64,000 bases of DNA from Candidatus Accumulibacter phosphatis (GTDB taxonomy: Bacteria; Pseudomonadota; Gammaproteobacteria; Burkholderiales; Rhodocyclaceae), in the NCBI RefSeq assembly GCF_012939955.1, contig NZ_SPMY01000006.1:62001-126000 (forward strand), given 5' to 3'. Under the pieces are notes generated by a model. The model searched no databases and was not told where the DNA came from. It saw only the letters and a program-made list of their open reading frames with translations. Below are positions 1-9,746 of the stretch, in pieces. Each line of letters begins with the position of its first letter. Position 1 is the first letter of the stretch. The position numbers were made by a program, and so were the translations under genes.

Positions 1-1
1 C

Positions 2-718
2 GAACGTGGCTGGTTCAAGACAGAAATCGACCCCTACGACGACCGCTACTACCGCGTCTGGATGCACGAGATTCCTCCGCTCCGTCACCGTGAGCGAGGC
101 ACTGAAATCGACATCCACCATCGGCTCTTACCGAAGACCAGCCATCTGGCCTCGGCTCCCGCACCACTTTTTGCGGCCGCCCGGACGCTCGCCGACCCGC
201 GGCTGCGCGTTCTTGCGCCTGCCGACATGATACTGCACGCCCTGGTGCACCTGTTTCTCGAGGGCGATCCCGACGAGGGTCTGCGCTTGCGGGATCTGGC
301 CGATGTCCATGATCTGCTTTGCCACCATGGTCAGGAGCCTGCCTTCTGGGCGAGCCTCGTACCACGAGCACGCGCCTTGGGTTTCCAGCGCCCACTGTTC
401 TACGGACTGCATCATGCGCATCAATTTTTTGGCACACCGATTCCCCCGGATGTGCTGCACGAACTGGAAGACGCGGCGCCTGCCTGGCCGATCCGCAAGC
501 TGATGAATCGTCTGATCCCCCTCGCCCTGCTGCCCGGACACCCGGATCACCCTTCCCACCTGGCGGCTCTGGCCCGCTGGCTGATTTATGTGCGCGCCCA
601 TTGGTTGCGAATGCCACCCGGCCTGCTCATCAAGCACCTGTCGCACAAGGCCTGGCTGCGCTTTCGCGGATTCCGCAAACGGGTCGACCTGGCCCAGCTC
701 GATCTCAAACAGCAGTAG
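2..718 (+). CDS. Nucleotidyltransferase family protein (NTP_transf_5-like), 5'-truncated by window edge
   Basis: The reading frame is open from the left edge of the window to a TAG stop, giving 238 visible residues; its start lies outside. An internal ATG at 62 exists, but the in-frame sequence before it (ERGWFKTEIDPYDDRYYRVW) looks like real protein. The visible part has a basic His-rich stretch (EIDIHHRLLP), then LADPRLRVLAPADMILHALV and DLADVHDLL, a pattern I associate with the uncharacterised nucleotidyltransferase family PF14907. Such proteins often lie near exopolysaccharide or PEP-CTERM loci, but no such neighbours are visible. Substrate unknown. Family call is from memory of the pattern and is moderate. 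Confidence 0.6.
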   Translation, partial: ERGWFKTEIDPYDDRYYRVWMHEIPPLRHRERGTEIDIHHRLLPKTSHLASAPAPLFAAARTLADPRLRVLAPADMILHALVHLFLEGDPDEGLRLRDLADVHDLLCHHGQEPAFWASLVPRARALGFQRPLFYGLHHAHQFFGTPIPPDVLHELEDAAPAWPIRKLMNRLIPLALLPGHPDHPSHLAALARWLIYVRAHWLRMPPGLLIKHLSHKAWLRFRGFRKRVDLAQLDLKQQ

Positions 719-757
719 CCGGAAAGAGCAGGCAGCAACAAAGGCTGGATAGGACGA

Positions 758-777
758 TATACTGTAAATAAACACAG
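758..777 (+). promoter_or_regulatory. LexA (SOS) operator overlapping the dnaE2 promoter
   Basis: CTGT at 762-765, eight bases, then ACAG at 774-777 gives a perfect CTGT-N8-ACAG LexA box with an AT-rich centre. A -10-like TATACT at 758-763 overlaps its left half, so LexA bound here would occlude the promoter. No good -35 is seen. The box ends 8 bp before the dnaE2 ATG at 786, implying a very short leader. Known LexA control of DnaE2/ImuC mutasome genes makes SOS regulation the natural reading. Confidence 0.85.
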
Positions 778-785
778 TTATCGCC

Positions 786-3700
786 ATGTCCGCCGCCCTG
801 CCCCCCTATGCCGAACTTCACTGCTGCTCCAACTTTTCCTTCCTGCGCGGCGCCTCGCATCCGGAAGAACTGGTCGAGCAGGCGCAGGAACTCGGCTACA
901 GTGCGCTGGCGATCACCGACGAAGCCTCGTTGGCCGGCGTCGTGCGAGCACATCGCGCAGCCAGTGCTCGCGGCCTGCAACTGATCATCGGTGCCGAATT
1001 TCGCCTCTGCAGTGAGCCAGGGAAAGACCTCAGACTGGTCCTGCTGGCACAGAACCGCGCCGGTTACGGCAATCTGTCGGCTCTGACCACCCTGGCGCGG
1101 CGACGCTCGCTCAAGGGCCAATACCGCCTCTACCGCGGCGACCTCGAAAGTCCCGGCGACTTTGCCGGCAGCAGCGGCGCCCTGCCGGACTGCCTGGCGC
1201 TGTGGATCCCGGACGCTGGCGCCGGGGTGGACGAGGGACGTTGGCTGGCGGCGCGCTTCCCAGCCCGTTCCTGGCTGGCCGTCGAACTGCATGCCGGGCC
1301 CGATGACGCGACACGCCTGGCGATGCTGCTCGAACTCGCCACGGCGAGCGGCCTGCCGGCAGTCGCCGCTGGCGACGTGCACATGCACCAGCGCGCGCGC
1401 CGCCCGCTGCAGGACACACTGACCGCGATCCGCCTGAAAAGCACGCTCTTTGCCGCCGGTCGCGCGCTCTTTGCCAATGGCGAGCGCCACCTGCGCAGCC
1501 GCCTGCGGCTGGCACGACTCTACCCGCCAGAACTGCTCACCGAAACCCTGAGCATCGCCGCACGCTGCAATTTCTCGCTCGCCGAACTGCGCTACGAATA
1601 CCCTGACGAAGTAGTGCCCGCCGGCCAGACAGCACCAGGCTTTCTGCGCGCGGAAGTCGAAAAAAGGCCTGCGCCGACGCTATCCCGACGGAGAAGCCGC
1701 CGCGGTGCGCGAACGCGTCGAGCACGAACTCGCACTGATCGCCGAACTCGCTTACGAAACCTACTTCCTGACCGTCTACGACCTAGTCAATTTTGCCCGC
1801 AGCCGGAATATCCTTTGCCAGGGACGCGGCTCGGCCGCCAACTCGGCAGTCTGTTATTGCCTGGGCATCACCGAAGTCGACCCGGCACGTTCGCGGCTGC
1901 TTTTCGAGCGCTTCATCTCCCGGGAACGCGGTGAACCGCCGGATATCGACGTCGATTTCGAACATCAGCGGCGTGAAGAAGTGATTCAGTACCTCTACCG
2001 CCGCTACGGGCGTGAGCGCGCCGCACTGACGGCAACGGTGATCACTTACCGGACGCGCGGCGCCTTGCGCGACGTCGGTCGCGCCCTCGGCTTCGGCAGC
2101 GCCCAGATCGACGCCCTGACCTCCTCGCTGGCGTGGTGGGACAAGCGCGAGCAACTGCCCGAACGCCTGCGCGCAGCCGGCCTCGACCCGGAAGCGCCGC
2201 GCGTCGACAAATGGCTGGCACTGAGCGAAGCGCTGCGCGGTTTTCCCCGCCACCTCTCGCAACACGTCGGTGGCTTCGTCATCTCGCGCGGTCCCCTGGC
2301 ACGGCTGGTGCCGATAGAGAATGCCGCCATGCCCGAGCGCACGGTGATCCAGTGGGACAAGGACGATCTCGACGCGCTCGGCTTGCTGAAAGTCGATGTC
2401 CTGGCACTCGGCATGCTCTCGGCGATCCACCGCGCGCTGGATCTGGTCGGCATCGCTTTGTCAGAGGTGCCGCCCGAAGACCCGGCGGTCTACGACATGC
2501 TCTGCGCGGCCGACACGATTGGCGTCTTTCAGATCGAGTCACGGGCGCAGATGGCCATGCTGCCGCGCCTCAGGCCGCGCAGTTTCTACGACCTGGTCAT
2601 CCAAGTGGCGCTGGTCAGGCCAGGGCCGATCCAGGGCGACATGGTCCACCCCTACCTGCGTCGCCGGCACGGCCAGGAAGCGATCGAACCGATGCGCCCG
2701 GAAATCGCCAGCGTACTCGGGCGCACCTGCGGCGTGCCGATTTTCCAGGAACAGGTCATGCAACTGGCAGTCGTCGCCGGCGGCTTCACCCCCGGCGAGG
2801 CCGATCAGCTACGCCGGGCAATGGCCGCCTGGCGACGCAAGGGCGGGCTGGAACCCTTCGAAGAGAAGCTGATCAGCGGCATGCGCCTGCGTGGCCACGA
2901 TGAAGCCTTCGCGCAGCGCGTCTTCGCGCAGATTCGCGGTTTCGGCGAATACGGTTTCCCCGAATCACACGCCGCCTCCTTCGCCTTGCTGGTGTACGTC
3001 TCCGCATGGCTCAAGCGCCACCATCCGGCCGCTTTTCTCTGCGCCCTGCTCAACAACCAGCCGATGGGCTTCTACTCTCCCTCACAATTACTGCAGGATG
3101 CGCGCCGGCATGGCGTCGAGGTACGACCGATGAGTGTCAACGAAAGCGCCTGGGAAGCGCAGCTCGAAAGTTCGGGCTGCGAGCCTGGGACGATGGCCAG
3201 CACGCCTGCCGTCCGCCTCGGTCTGAGCAGTATTTCCGGCCTGCCGCAGGCCGCTGCCGCACGCCTGCTCGCTGCCCGCCAACAGCGGCCTCTGCACAGC
3301 GTTGCTGATCTTGCGACACGCGCACAGCTGACCCACAAGGATCTCGCACTGCTCGCCGCTGCCGGCGCTCTGGCCAAGCTCGCCGGCCATCGGCGGCAAG
3401 CCGCCTGGTTTGCCGCCGGCGCCAACCAGGCCAACGCGCAATTCGATCTGCTGAGCAGCGTACCGCCCGTGGAAGCTGCTGCCGAACTCGCCACGCCATC
3501 CGAAGCCGAGGAGCTGATTGCCGACTACGCGACCACCGGCTTCACTCTCGGTCGCCATCCCTTGACGCTACTGCGTAGCCGACTCAGTGCACAGCGTTTC
3601 ATTTCCGCCAGCGAGCTGCAGAACGCGGCCGACCGCCAGCTCACTCGAGCCGCCGGAATCGTCACCTGTCGGCAACGGCCGGGCACGGCCAGCGGAATCG

Positions 3701-3918
3701 TTTTTGTCACCCTGGAAGATGAAACCGGGCTGGCCAATATCGTCGTGCACTCGCGACTGGTCGAGCAGCAGCGCCACGAGTTGCTCGGCGCCCGCCTGCT
3801 CGGCGTTCTCGGACAGGTCCAGCGCGAAGGCCAGGTCGTCCATCTGGTGGCCAAACGGCTCGTCGACCTGTCTTCGCTGCTCGGTCGCCTACCGACGGCA
3901 AGTCGCAATTTTCATTGA
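786..3918 (+). CDS. dnaE2: Error-prone DNA polymerase DnaE2 (ImuC), frameshifted in this sequence
   Basis: Catalytic subunit of the translesion mutasome, a paralogue of the DNA polymerase III alpha subunit. The first frame starts at ATG 786 with a PHP domain (AELHCCSNFSFLRG, ALAITDEASLAG). The second frame carries the polymerase core (NILCQGRGSAANSAVCYCLG, PPDIDVDFEH), the finger region (VGGFVISRGPLARLVPIENA, FGEYGFPESHAASFALLVY) and a C-terminal OB fold (GIVTCRQRPGTASGIVFVTL). The frames join at an A6 run (1660-1665): deleting one A restores VEKGLRRRYPDGEAA and a protein of about 1043 residues, normal for DnaE2. The LexA box immediately upstream supports SOS induction. The usual partners imuA and imuB are not upstream. 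Either a sequencing indel or a true null; I favour the former. Confidence 0.9.
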
Positions 3919-3945
3919 CCGCCAGGAGGGCCTGGCGGCCGTGCG

Positions 3946-5271
3946 TCAACTCGCCCTGGCAACGACCTCGGCATAAAGATCGTGCTCGTCGGCATCGACC
4001 ACGCGCACGCGCAGGAAGTCGCCAGGTTCGGCATCGAAGTATTCGTTGACGAAAACCAGGCCGTCGATTTCCGGTGCGTCCGCCGCTGAACGGGCAATCG
4101 TCCCGTCCTCATCGACCTCGTCGACCAGGACTTCGATCTCGCGGCCGATCTTCGCCGCCAGCAACTCGGCCGAAATATCCTCCTGCAGTTCCATCAGCCG
4201 CCGCTTGCGCTCCTCGCGAACCTCTTCCGCCACCGCGCCGGGCAGTGCATTGGCCGTCGCGCCATCCACTGCCGAATAGGCAAAGCAGCCGACGCGATCC
4301 AGGCGCGCCTCTTTGATGAAAGCCAGCAATTCATCGAACTCGGCTTCGCTCTCACCAGGAAAACCGGTAATGAAGGTGCTGCGCACCGTGATCTCTGGAC
4401 AAACCGCACGCCATGCGCGAAGCCGCTCGAGATTGTTCTCGGCGCTCGCCGGTCGCTTCATCGCCTTCAGGACGCGGGCACTGGCATGCTGGAAAGGGAC
4501 GTCAAGATACGGCAGTATTTTCCCTTCGGCCATCAACGGCAGCAAGGCGTCCACGCTCGGATACGGATAGACATAGTGCAGACGCACCCAGATCCCGAGT
4601 TCCCCCAGCGCTTCGCAGAGCTCGCGCAGTCGGGTGCGCAGCGGCCGACCATTGGCAAAGCCGGTTCGATACCTGACATCGACACCATAGGCGCTGGTGT
4701 CCTGCGAGATGACCAGCAACTCCCGCACACCCGCATCGGCAAGATGCCTGGCTTCCTGCAACACATCGCCAATCGGTCGGCTGACCAGGGGGCCACGCAT
4801 CGACGGAATAATGCAGAAGGTGCAACTGTGATTGCAGCCTTCGGAAATCTTCAGGTAGGCAAAATGCTGCGGCGTCAGTTTGATTCCCTGCGGCGGCACC
4901 AGGCTGGTGAACGGGTCATGCGGCTGCGGCAGATGCGCATGCACGTGCTGCAAGACTTCGTCGGCCGCATGCGGTCCGGTGACCGCCAGCACCTGCGGAT
5001 GCGCCTTGCGAATGACCTCCTCCCGGGCCCCCAGGCAACCGGTGACGATCACTTTGCCGTTTTCGGTCAAGGCCTCGCCAATGGCGTCGAGCGACTCCTC
5101 CACCGCGGCGTCGATGAAGCCACAGGTATTGACGACGACCAGATCTGCGCCTTCATACGAAGGCGAAATCAGATAGCCTTCGGCGCGCAGCTTGGTGAGG
5201 ATCTGTTCGGAATCGACGAGTGCTTTCGGACAACCCAGCGAAACGAAACCGATGCTTTTTGGCTTTGACAT
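3946..5271 (-). CDS. rimO: Ribosomal protein S12 methylthiotransferase RimO
   Basis: Radical-SAM enzyme that adds a methylthio group to the conserved aspartate of ribosomal protein S12. The 441-residue protein has the expected order: an N-terminal UPF0004 domain with Cys14, Cys50 and Cys79 for one Fe-S cluster, the radical [11 protein letters not shown] motif (Cys146, Cys150, Cys153) followed by IIPSMRG, and a C-terminal TRAM domain ([11 protein letters not shown]). The start [20 protein letters not shown] matches RimO rather than MiaB. It is convergent with dnaE2 (27 bp gap) and stands alone. Length is typical and nothing is broken. Confidence 0.96.
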   Translation of the reverse strand: MSKPKSIGFVSLGCPKALVDSEQILTKLRAEGYLISPSYEGADLVVVNTCGFIDAAVEESLDAIGEALTENGKVIVTGCLGAREEVIRKAHPQVLAVTGPHAADEVLQHVHAHLPQPHDPFTSLVPPQGIKLTPQHFAYLKISEGCNHSCTFCIIPSMRGPLVSRPIGDVLQEARHLADAGVRELLVISQDTSAYGVDVRYRTGFANGRPLRTRLRELCEALGELGIWVRLHYVYPYPSVDALLPLMAEGKILPYLDVPFQHASARVLKAMKRPASAENNLERLRAWRAVCPEITVRSTFITGFPGESEAEFDELLAFIKEARLDRVGCFAYSAVDGATANALPGAVAEEVREERKRRLMELQEDISAELLAAKIGREIEVLVDEVDEDGTIARSAADAPEIDGLVFVNEYFDAEPGDFLRVRVVDADEHDLYAEVVARAS

Positions 5272-5398
5272 GGCAGACCAGTGCTGTTGAGTAGCCCGCC
5301 AGTATACCGCCAGCCCGCAGCGATTCAGAGCTTACGAAATGCGCCTAGCCCTCCGGCGCCAAATTCCTCTGGCGCCACTCCCCGCCGGCTTGCCCGGA

Positions 5399-5617
5399 TC
5401 ATCGGCGCGAGCGCATGGAAGCGTCCGTCCGCGCTTGGGCGACCAGCAGCAGGAAGCAGCCAATGACCACGCCCGCAATCCCCGCCTGCATCAGCGTCCC
5501 CAACTGGAAGCCAGCCAGCCAGTAGTTTCCGAGCAGACGCGCGACAGCAACGACGACGCACAACAGCACACCAGCGAAGCCGGCAGCGCGTCCCAACGAC
5601 AGCAGAAGAACATCCAT
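5399..5617 (-). CDS. Small two-helix membrane protein, unknown function
   Basis: A 72-residue product starting at ATG 5617, chosen because a purine-rich AAAAAAGGT Shine-Dalgarno lies 5-8 bp upstream; a longer frame reaching 5674 has no such site. Residues about 7-26 (LGRAAGFAGVLLCVVVAVAR) and about 43-62 (MQAGIAGVVIGCFLLLVAQA) are strongly hydrophobic, with a short GNYWLAGF loop between and a basic C-terminus (MRSRR). I do not recognise the family. It lies between rimO and a divergent DUF2189 gene. The clear ribosome binding site and the hydrophobic pattern make a real gene likely. Confidence 0.6.
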   Translation of the reverse strand: MDVLLLSLGRAAGFAGVLLCVVVAVARLLGNYWLAGFQLGTLMQAGIAGVVIGCFLLLVAQARTDASMRSRR

Positions 5618-6055
5618 TTTATTACCTTTTTTGCATGAAGAACGAATGCTGAGGCTCTGCCATGAAAGGGACAAGCGAGCTGATCCCCGGACAGAAAAGC
5701 GCCTTGAGCAAGGTACAAGAGCAGGCGCCGTTCAGTCCGATTGTAGGCAAGAACCGTCCGGAGTCAAGAAGTCTAGAAATCAAGAAATGAAGGATTGAAG
5801 GGGGCAGGAAGAGACGAAGCATCCGACAGCGTTCTGCGCCGCTCGCCAACAGCTTACGAATGGTGCACAGTGTGTTATATAAAGAAGTGCCCTTGCTGGT
5901 GTCACGGCAGGCGCAGCATTCAGTCCTTCGGCAGGCAGGTGCGCGCTTACGGCGAGAACCTGCACCGCAGACGCGGGCGTGAAGCGGCCAGAGAAAGCCG
6001 CGGACCTGCGCTACAGCGAAGCACAACCGACAAGAAAACCAAAGGAGGCCCGTCA
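5618..6055. other. Intergenic region between divergent small membrane protein and DUF2189 gene
   Basis: No convincing gene is visible in these 438 bases. It must hold promoters for both divergent genes. The right half contains the promoter-like pair described at 5854-5883 and ends in a strong AAAGGAGG ribosome binding site. An open frame continuous with the DUF2189 gene runs back to 5795, but its sequence is Arg/Cys-rich with no family resemblance, so I read it as leader. Confidence 0.5.
5854..5883 (+). promoter_or_regulatory. Putative sigma70 promoter for the DUF2189 gene
   Basis: TTACGA at 5854-5859 and TATATA/TATAAA at 5876-5883 are spaced 16-18 bp, close to the sigma70 consensus in an otherwise GC-rich region. 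Transcription would begin near 5890, giving a leader of about 165 nt before ATG 6056. Inference from pattern only. Confidence 0.45.
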
Positions 6056-6880
6056 ATGAGCGAGAACGATACGCCTGGCACAGCAAACCCTGCCAGCCGC
6101 TTCCCGGTCATCCGCAGCGTAAAACCCGGCGCTGTCGTCGGTTGGATGCGCGGCGGTTGGCATGACCTGCGCCGAAGCGGTTGGCCCAGCCTCTTCTACG
6201 GGAGCTGCTTCGCCATCGCTGGTTGGTTGCTGCAGATTGTTTTTGCCGAAGCCTACGCCCTCTTCGCAGGCCTGACGACAGGCTTCCTGCTGGTCGGCCC
6301 GTTCCTGACGCTCGGCCTCTATGATCTCAGTCGGCGCATCGAATTCGGCATGCCGCCGCGACTGTTGCCGACCCTCGCCGCCTGGCGCCCGAACCTGCCC
6401 AACGTCGGTCTCTTTGCCGCCCTGCTGGCCATCGTCCTGCTGGTCTGGGCGCGCGCATCGATCATTGTTTTTGCGCTCTTCTTTACGGGCGGATTCCCGA
6501 CCTTCGGTAACGTCGTGCATACGGTTCTGACTTTCGAGCAGCTCGACTTCGCGCTGGTCTACTTCGCCGTCGGGGGCTTTTTTGCGATGTTTGTTTTTGC
6601 CATCAGCGTCATCGCCGTACCTCTGATGTTCGATCGCAAGACCGACGCGGTCACCGCGACCATCGCCAGCCTCGTCGCCTGCAGCCGCAACCTGGTTCCG
6701 CTCTTGCTATGGGGAACGTGCATCGGGATCCTTGGCATCATCGGCTTTGCGACCTTCTTTGTCGGCCTGATCATCACCATGCCCCTCGTCGGGCACTCTA
6801 CCTGGTATGCCTATCGGGACATCGTCGCACCGGAGGAGGACGAAAAGCTCGACGATGCGGATGCAGCGGCCGTAGCCTGA
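6056..6880 (+). CDS. DUF2189 family multi-pass membrane protein
   Basis: Product of 274 residues. Start ATG 6056 is set by a textbook AAAGGAGG about 8 bp upstream. After a hydrophilic N-terminus (FPVIRSVKPGAVVGWMRGGW, then WHDLRRSGWPSLFYG) there are about six hydrophobic segments, including FAIAGWLLQIVFAEAYALFA, FLLVGPFLTLGLYDLSRRI, LLAIVLLVWARASIIVFALF, FAMFVFAISVIAVPLMFDRK and ILGIIGFATFFVGLIITMPL, and an acidic C-terminus (EEDEKLDDADA). GPFLTLGLYDLSRRIE and VPLMFDRKTD are the DUF2189 hallmarks as I recall them. These proteins are sometimes linked to cytochrome oxidase biogenesis loci, but no such gene is adjacent here. Function unknown. Confidence 0.8.
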   Translation: MSENDTPGTANPASRFPVIRSVKPGAVVGWMRGGWHDLRRSGWPSLFYGSCFAIAGWLLQIVFAEAYALFAGLTTGFLLVGPFLTLGLYDLSRRIEFGMPPRLLPTLAAWRPNLPNVGLFAALLAIVLLVWARASIIVFALFFTGGFPTFGNVVHTVLTFEQLDFALVYFAVGGFFAMFVFAISVIAVPLMFDRKTDAVTATIASLVACSRNLVPLLLWGTCIGILGIIGFATFFVGLIITMPLVGHSTWYAYRDIVAPEEDEKLDDADAAAVA

Positions 6881-6995
6881 CCGCTGCCGCTCGCTACTCC
6901 GGCAAGCCGTTCAAAAAGTAGAGGCTTTCCAGGATCGAGCGCCAGGCTGATCAACAAGGCGCGATCCGAGGCGTAGGCACAAGCCACGCCCCCCA

Positions 6996-7790
6996 CTACT
7001 CCCAGGCAGCCAGGAACTCCTGCCAGTGCGGCTTGCCGATTTTCTCCAGCTCGCCACGCACGAAAGACATCTCGGCAGCGTATTCGGCGCGCGACAGTTC
7101 GCCGCGCAGCAGGCGAAAACGCACGGCAAGCAGGTAGGTATTGAGCACGTCGGTCTCGCAGTAGTCGCGCACTTCGGACATGCCGCCCGCCAGCCACGCC
7201 TGCCACACCTTGCCCCCGTCCATGCCGAGCTTGCCGGGAAAACCGATCAGTTTGGCGAGTTCGTCAAGGCGAACGCTGGCACGCGGTTGATACATGGCCA
7301 GCAGATCCATCAGGTCGAGGTGACGTGAATGGTAGCGGCTGATGTAGTTGTTCCACTTGAACTCACGGCTGTCGGCGTAATCGCCGTCACCGAGGTCCCA
7401 GTAGCGTGGTGCGACAACGCCGTGGATGAGCCCCCGATAGTGCAGCACCGGCAGATCGAAGCCGCCACCATTCCAGGAAACGATCTGTGGCGTGAACTTC
7501 TCGACGCCGTCAAAGAAGCGCTGAATGATCTCGCCCTCACCCTGCTCGGGCTCCGCCAGAGACCAGACGCGGAAGTCCTTGCCAGCGCGCAGAGCACACG
7601 AAATGACGACTACCCGCTGCAAATGCAGCGGCAGGAAATCGTTACCGTGAGTAGCACGACGATGCTGGAAGGCGAGTTCAGCCACCTCGTCATCGGACAG
7701 CGTCGCATCGAGCTCATGCAGCCGCCGCAGACCTGCGACGTCGGGGATGGTTTCTATGTCAAAGGCAAGAACGGGTTTCATCGCGCGCAT
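6996..7790 (-). CDS. DEDDy-type 3'-5' exonuclease (PolB exonuclease-like)
   Basis: A 264-residue protein of the predicted PolB-like 3'-5' exonuclease family. Visible motifs: ExoI FDIETIP near residue 10 (Asp, Glu metal ligands), ExoII SWNGGGFDLPVLHYR, and ExoIII YCETDVLNTYLL (Tyr-x3-Asp, the DEDDy signature). RHLDLMDLL and RLDELAKLIGFPGK are typical of the group. ATG 7790 or the in-frame ATG at 7781 (MKPVLAFDIE) could be the start; neither has a clear ribosome binding site. It probably trims DNA or RNA 3' ends; the cellular role is not established. It lies downstream of cysM on the same strand, 51 bp away. Confidence 0.88.
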   Translation of the reverse strand: MRAMKPVLAFDIETIPDVAGLRRLHELDATLSDDEVAELAFQHRRATHGNDFLPLHLQRVVVISCALRAGKDFRVWSLAEPEQGEGEIIQRFFDGVEKFTPQIVSWNGGGFDLPVLHYRGLIHGVVAPRYWDLGDGDYADSREFKWNNYISRYHSRHLDLMDLLAMYQPRASVRLDELAKLIGFPGKLGMDGGKVWQAWLAGGMSEVRDYCETDVLNTYLLAVRFRLLRGELSRAEYAAEMSFVRGELEKIGKPHWQEFLAAWE

Positions 7791-7841
7791 CCAGGGCCCT
7801 CACATTCAGGCAGTCACTGTAGTCAACGGCAGCGAGCGGTT

Positions 7842-8740
7842 TCACACCGGAAAGACGCCCGTCGACAGGTAGCGGTCACCACGATCGCAGACGATGCTGA
7901 CGATGGTCGCATTTTCGAGTTCGCCAGCCAGCCGCAAAGCGACGGCCAATGCGCCACCCGACGAGATGCCGGCGAAAATCCCTTCCTCGCGCGCCAGACG
8001 CCGGGTCATTTCCTCCGCCTCGCCCTGCGCAACCGATTCGACACGATCGACGCGAGCACGGTCGAAGATTTTTGGCAGGTACGCTTCCGGCCATTTGCGA
8101 ATCCCCGGGATCTGCGAACCATCTTCGGGCTGGCAGCCGACGATACAGATGCCGGCATCTTGCTCCTTGAGAAAGCGCGAAACGCCCATGATCGTTCCCG
8201 TAGTCCCCATACTGCTGACAAAGTGCTGATGCGTCCCTTGGTCTGGCGCCAGATCTCGGGGCCCGTCCCTTCGTAGTGGGCAAGCGGGTTATCCGGGTTG
8301 GCAAACTGGTCGAGGATGATTCCGCGCCCTTCGCTGCGCATGCTTTCGGCGACGTCGCGCGCCAGCTCCATGCCACCGTCACGAGGCGTCAACACCAGTT
8401 CGGCGCCAAAAGCGCGCATCGTCTGCCGCCGTTCGACGCTCTGATTCTCGGGCATGACCAGAATCATCCGGTAACCGCGCATGGCAGCGGCCATCGCCAG
8501 CGCAATGCCGGTATTGCCGGAAGTAGCCTCGATCAGCGTGTCACCGGGGTGGATATCGCCCCGCTCCTCGGCGTGGACGATCATCGACAGTGCCGGTCTA
8601 TCCTTCACCGAACCCGCCGGGTTATTGCCCTCCAGCTTGGCCAGAACGACATTGCCACGTGCCTCGCAAGCGGCGCCCGGCAAACGTTTAAGGCGCACCA
8701 GGGGGGTGTCGCCGACGCTACTCTCGAGTGTCTTATACAC
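7842..8740 (-). CDS. cysM: Cysteine synthase B (O-acetylserine sulfhydrylase), frameshifted here
   Basis: PLP enzyme forming cysteine from O-acetylserine and sulfide or thiosulfate. The first frame (start ATG 8740) has the PLP-lysine motif [12 protein letters not shown], the substrate loop [13 protein letters not shown] and [20 protein letters not shown]. It runs out of frame after QTKGRIS. The second frame resumes at [20 protein letters not shown] and continues through ISSGGA to [12 protein letters not shown]. Inserting one base near 8225 restores [14 protein letters not shown], matching the CysM family, and a 299-residue protein. The [14 protein letters not shown] block marks CysM rather than CysK. 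It overlaps the 3' end of hldD by 8 bp. Confidence 0.9.
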
Positions 8741-9737
8741 GGCCGTTCAACCATTTGACGTACTGCGGAACTGCTTCCTCGACCTTTGAAAACTCGTCCT
8801 TGTAGCCCGCTTTGCGCAGCTTCGCGAGGTCAGCCTGGGTAAAGTTCTGGTACTTGCCGCGCAGATCTGCCGGAAAAGGGATGTACTCGATCAGGCCACT
8901 CCTGACCAGTTCGACGAGCGGCAGCGCTTCCTGCCCGGCCAGCGCGCGGCAGGCATTGACGTTGGCGACCGCCAACTCGTTGAAAGTCTGCGCACGACCC
9001 GTGCCGACGTTGAAGATGCCCGATTTTTCCGGATGTTCGAGGAAGTGCAGGTTCACTCGCGCAATGTCGTCGATATAGACGAAATCGCGCCGCTGCTCAC
9101 CATCGGCATAGCCCTCACAGCCTTCGAAGAGCTTGACCCGGCCCGCGCTCTGGAACTGGTGATAGTGGTGAAAGGCCACCGACGCCATCCGCCCCTTGTG
9201 CGACTCGCGTGGGCCATAGACGTTGAAATAGCGAAAACCGACGACCTGCGAATTGCACGAGCCGGCAGTTGCCAGGCGCTGGCGGACGATCTGGTCGAAA
9301 AGAAACTTCGAGTAGCCGTAAACGTTTAGCGGCGCCTCATGTTGCCGCTCTTCCCTGAACACCCCGCCGCCGCCGTAGGTCGCGGCACTCGAAGCATAGA
9401 GAAACTGGGCTTCCTGATCGAGGCACCAGTCGAGAAGCGCCAGCGAATAGCGGTAGTTGTTCTCCATCATGTAGCGACCATCGCTCTCCATGGTGTCGGA
9501 ACAGGCACCCTGGTGGAGGATGGCATCGACATCGCCATCGAAGTCGCCGGCGGCCAGGCGCTCGATGAATTCGTTCTTGTCGAGGTAATCGGCAATCTCG
9601 CAATCGACGAGATTCCTGAACTTGTCGGCCTTGCTGAGATTGTCGACGGCAATGATCTTGAGCACGCCGCGCTCGTTGAGCGCCTTGACCAGATTGGCGC
9701 CGATGAAACCGGCTGCGCCGGTGACGATGGTGTACAT
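8733..9737 (-). CDS. hldD: ADP-L-glycero-D-manno-heptose 6-epimerase
   Basis: NAD(P)-dependent short-chain dehydrogenase that epimerises ADP-D,D-heptose to ADP-L,D-heptose, the donor for the LPS inner core. The 334-residue protein opens with the Rossmann [16 protein letters not shown] motif, then [24 protein letters not shown] and the catalytic [25 protein letters not shown] and [11 protein letters not shown] segments typical of RfaD/HldD. It follows hldA by 9 bp and overlaps cysM, so the three are probably one transcript. Length is normal. Confidence 0.96.
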   Translation of the reverse strand: MYTIVTGAAGFIGANLVKALNERGVLKIIAVDNLSKADKFRNLVDCEIADYLDKNEFIERLAAGDFDGDVDAILHQGACSDTMESDGRYMMENNYRYSLALLDWCLDQEAQFLYASSAATYGGGGVFREERQHEAPLNVYGYSKFLFDQIVRQRLATAGSCNSQVVGFRYFNVYGPRESHKGRMASVAFHHYHQFQSAGRVKLFEGCEGYADGEQRRDFVYIDDIARVNLHFLEHPEKSGIFNVGTGRAQTFNELAVANVNACRALAGQEALPLVELVRSGLIEYIPFPADLRGKYQNFTQADLAKLRKAGYKDEFSKVEEAVPQYVKWLNGRV

Positions 9738-9746
9738 GGTTCTACC

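Noticed and set aside
15-787. Minus-strand frames opposite the first gene
   Set aside because: No recognisable protein; the plus-strand frame runs to the window edge with family-like sequence.
1655-1670. Programmed -1 ribosomal frameshift at the A6G run of dnaE2, as in dnaX
   Set aside because: The heptamer AAAAAAG is present, but it lies in the wrong phase for a dnaX-type -1 slip, and the needed change is +1. The same +1 pattern at other homopolymers points to sequence error.
5795-6055. 87-residue N-terminal extension of the DUF2189 protein
   Set aside because: The extension is Arg/Cys-rich and unlike the family, and the strong AAAGGAGG site sits right before ATG 6056.
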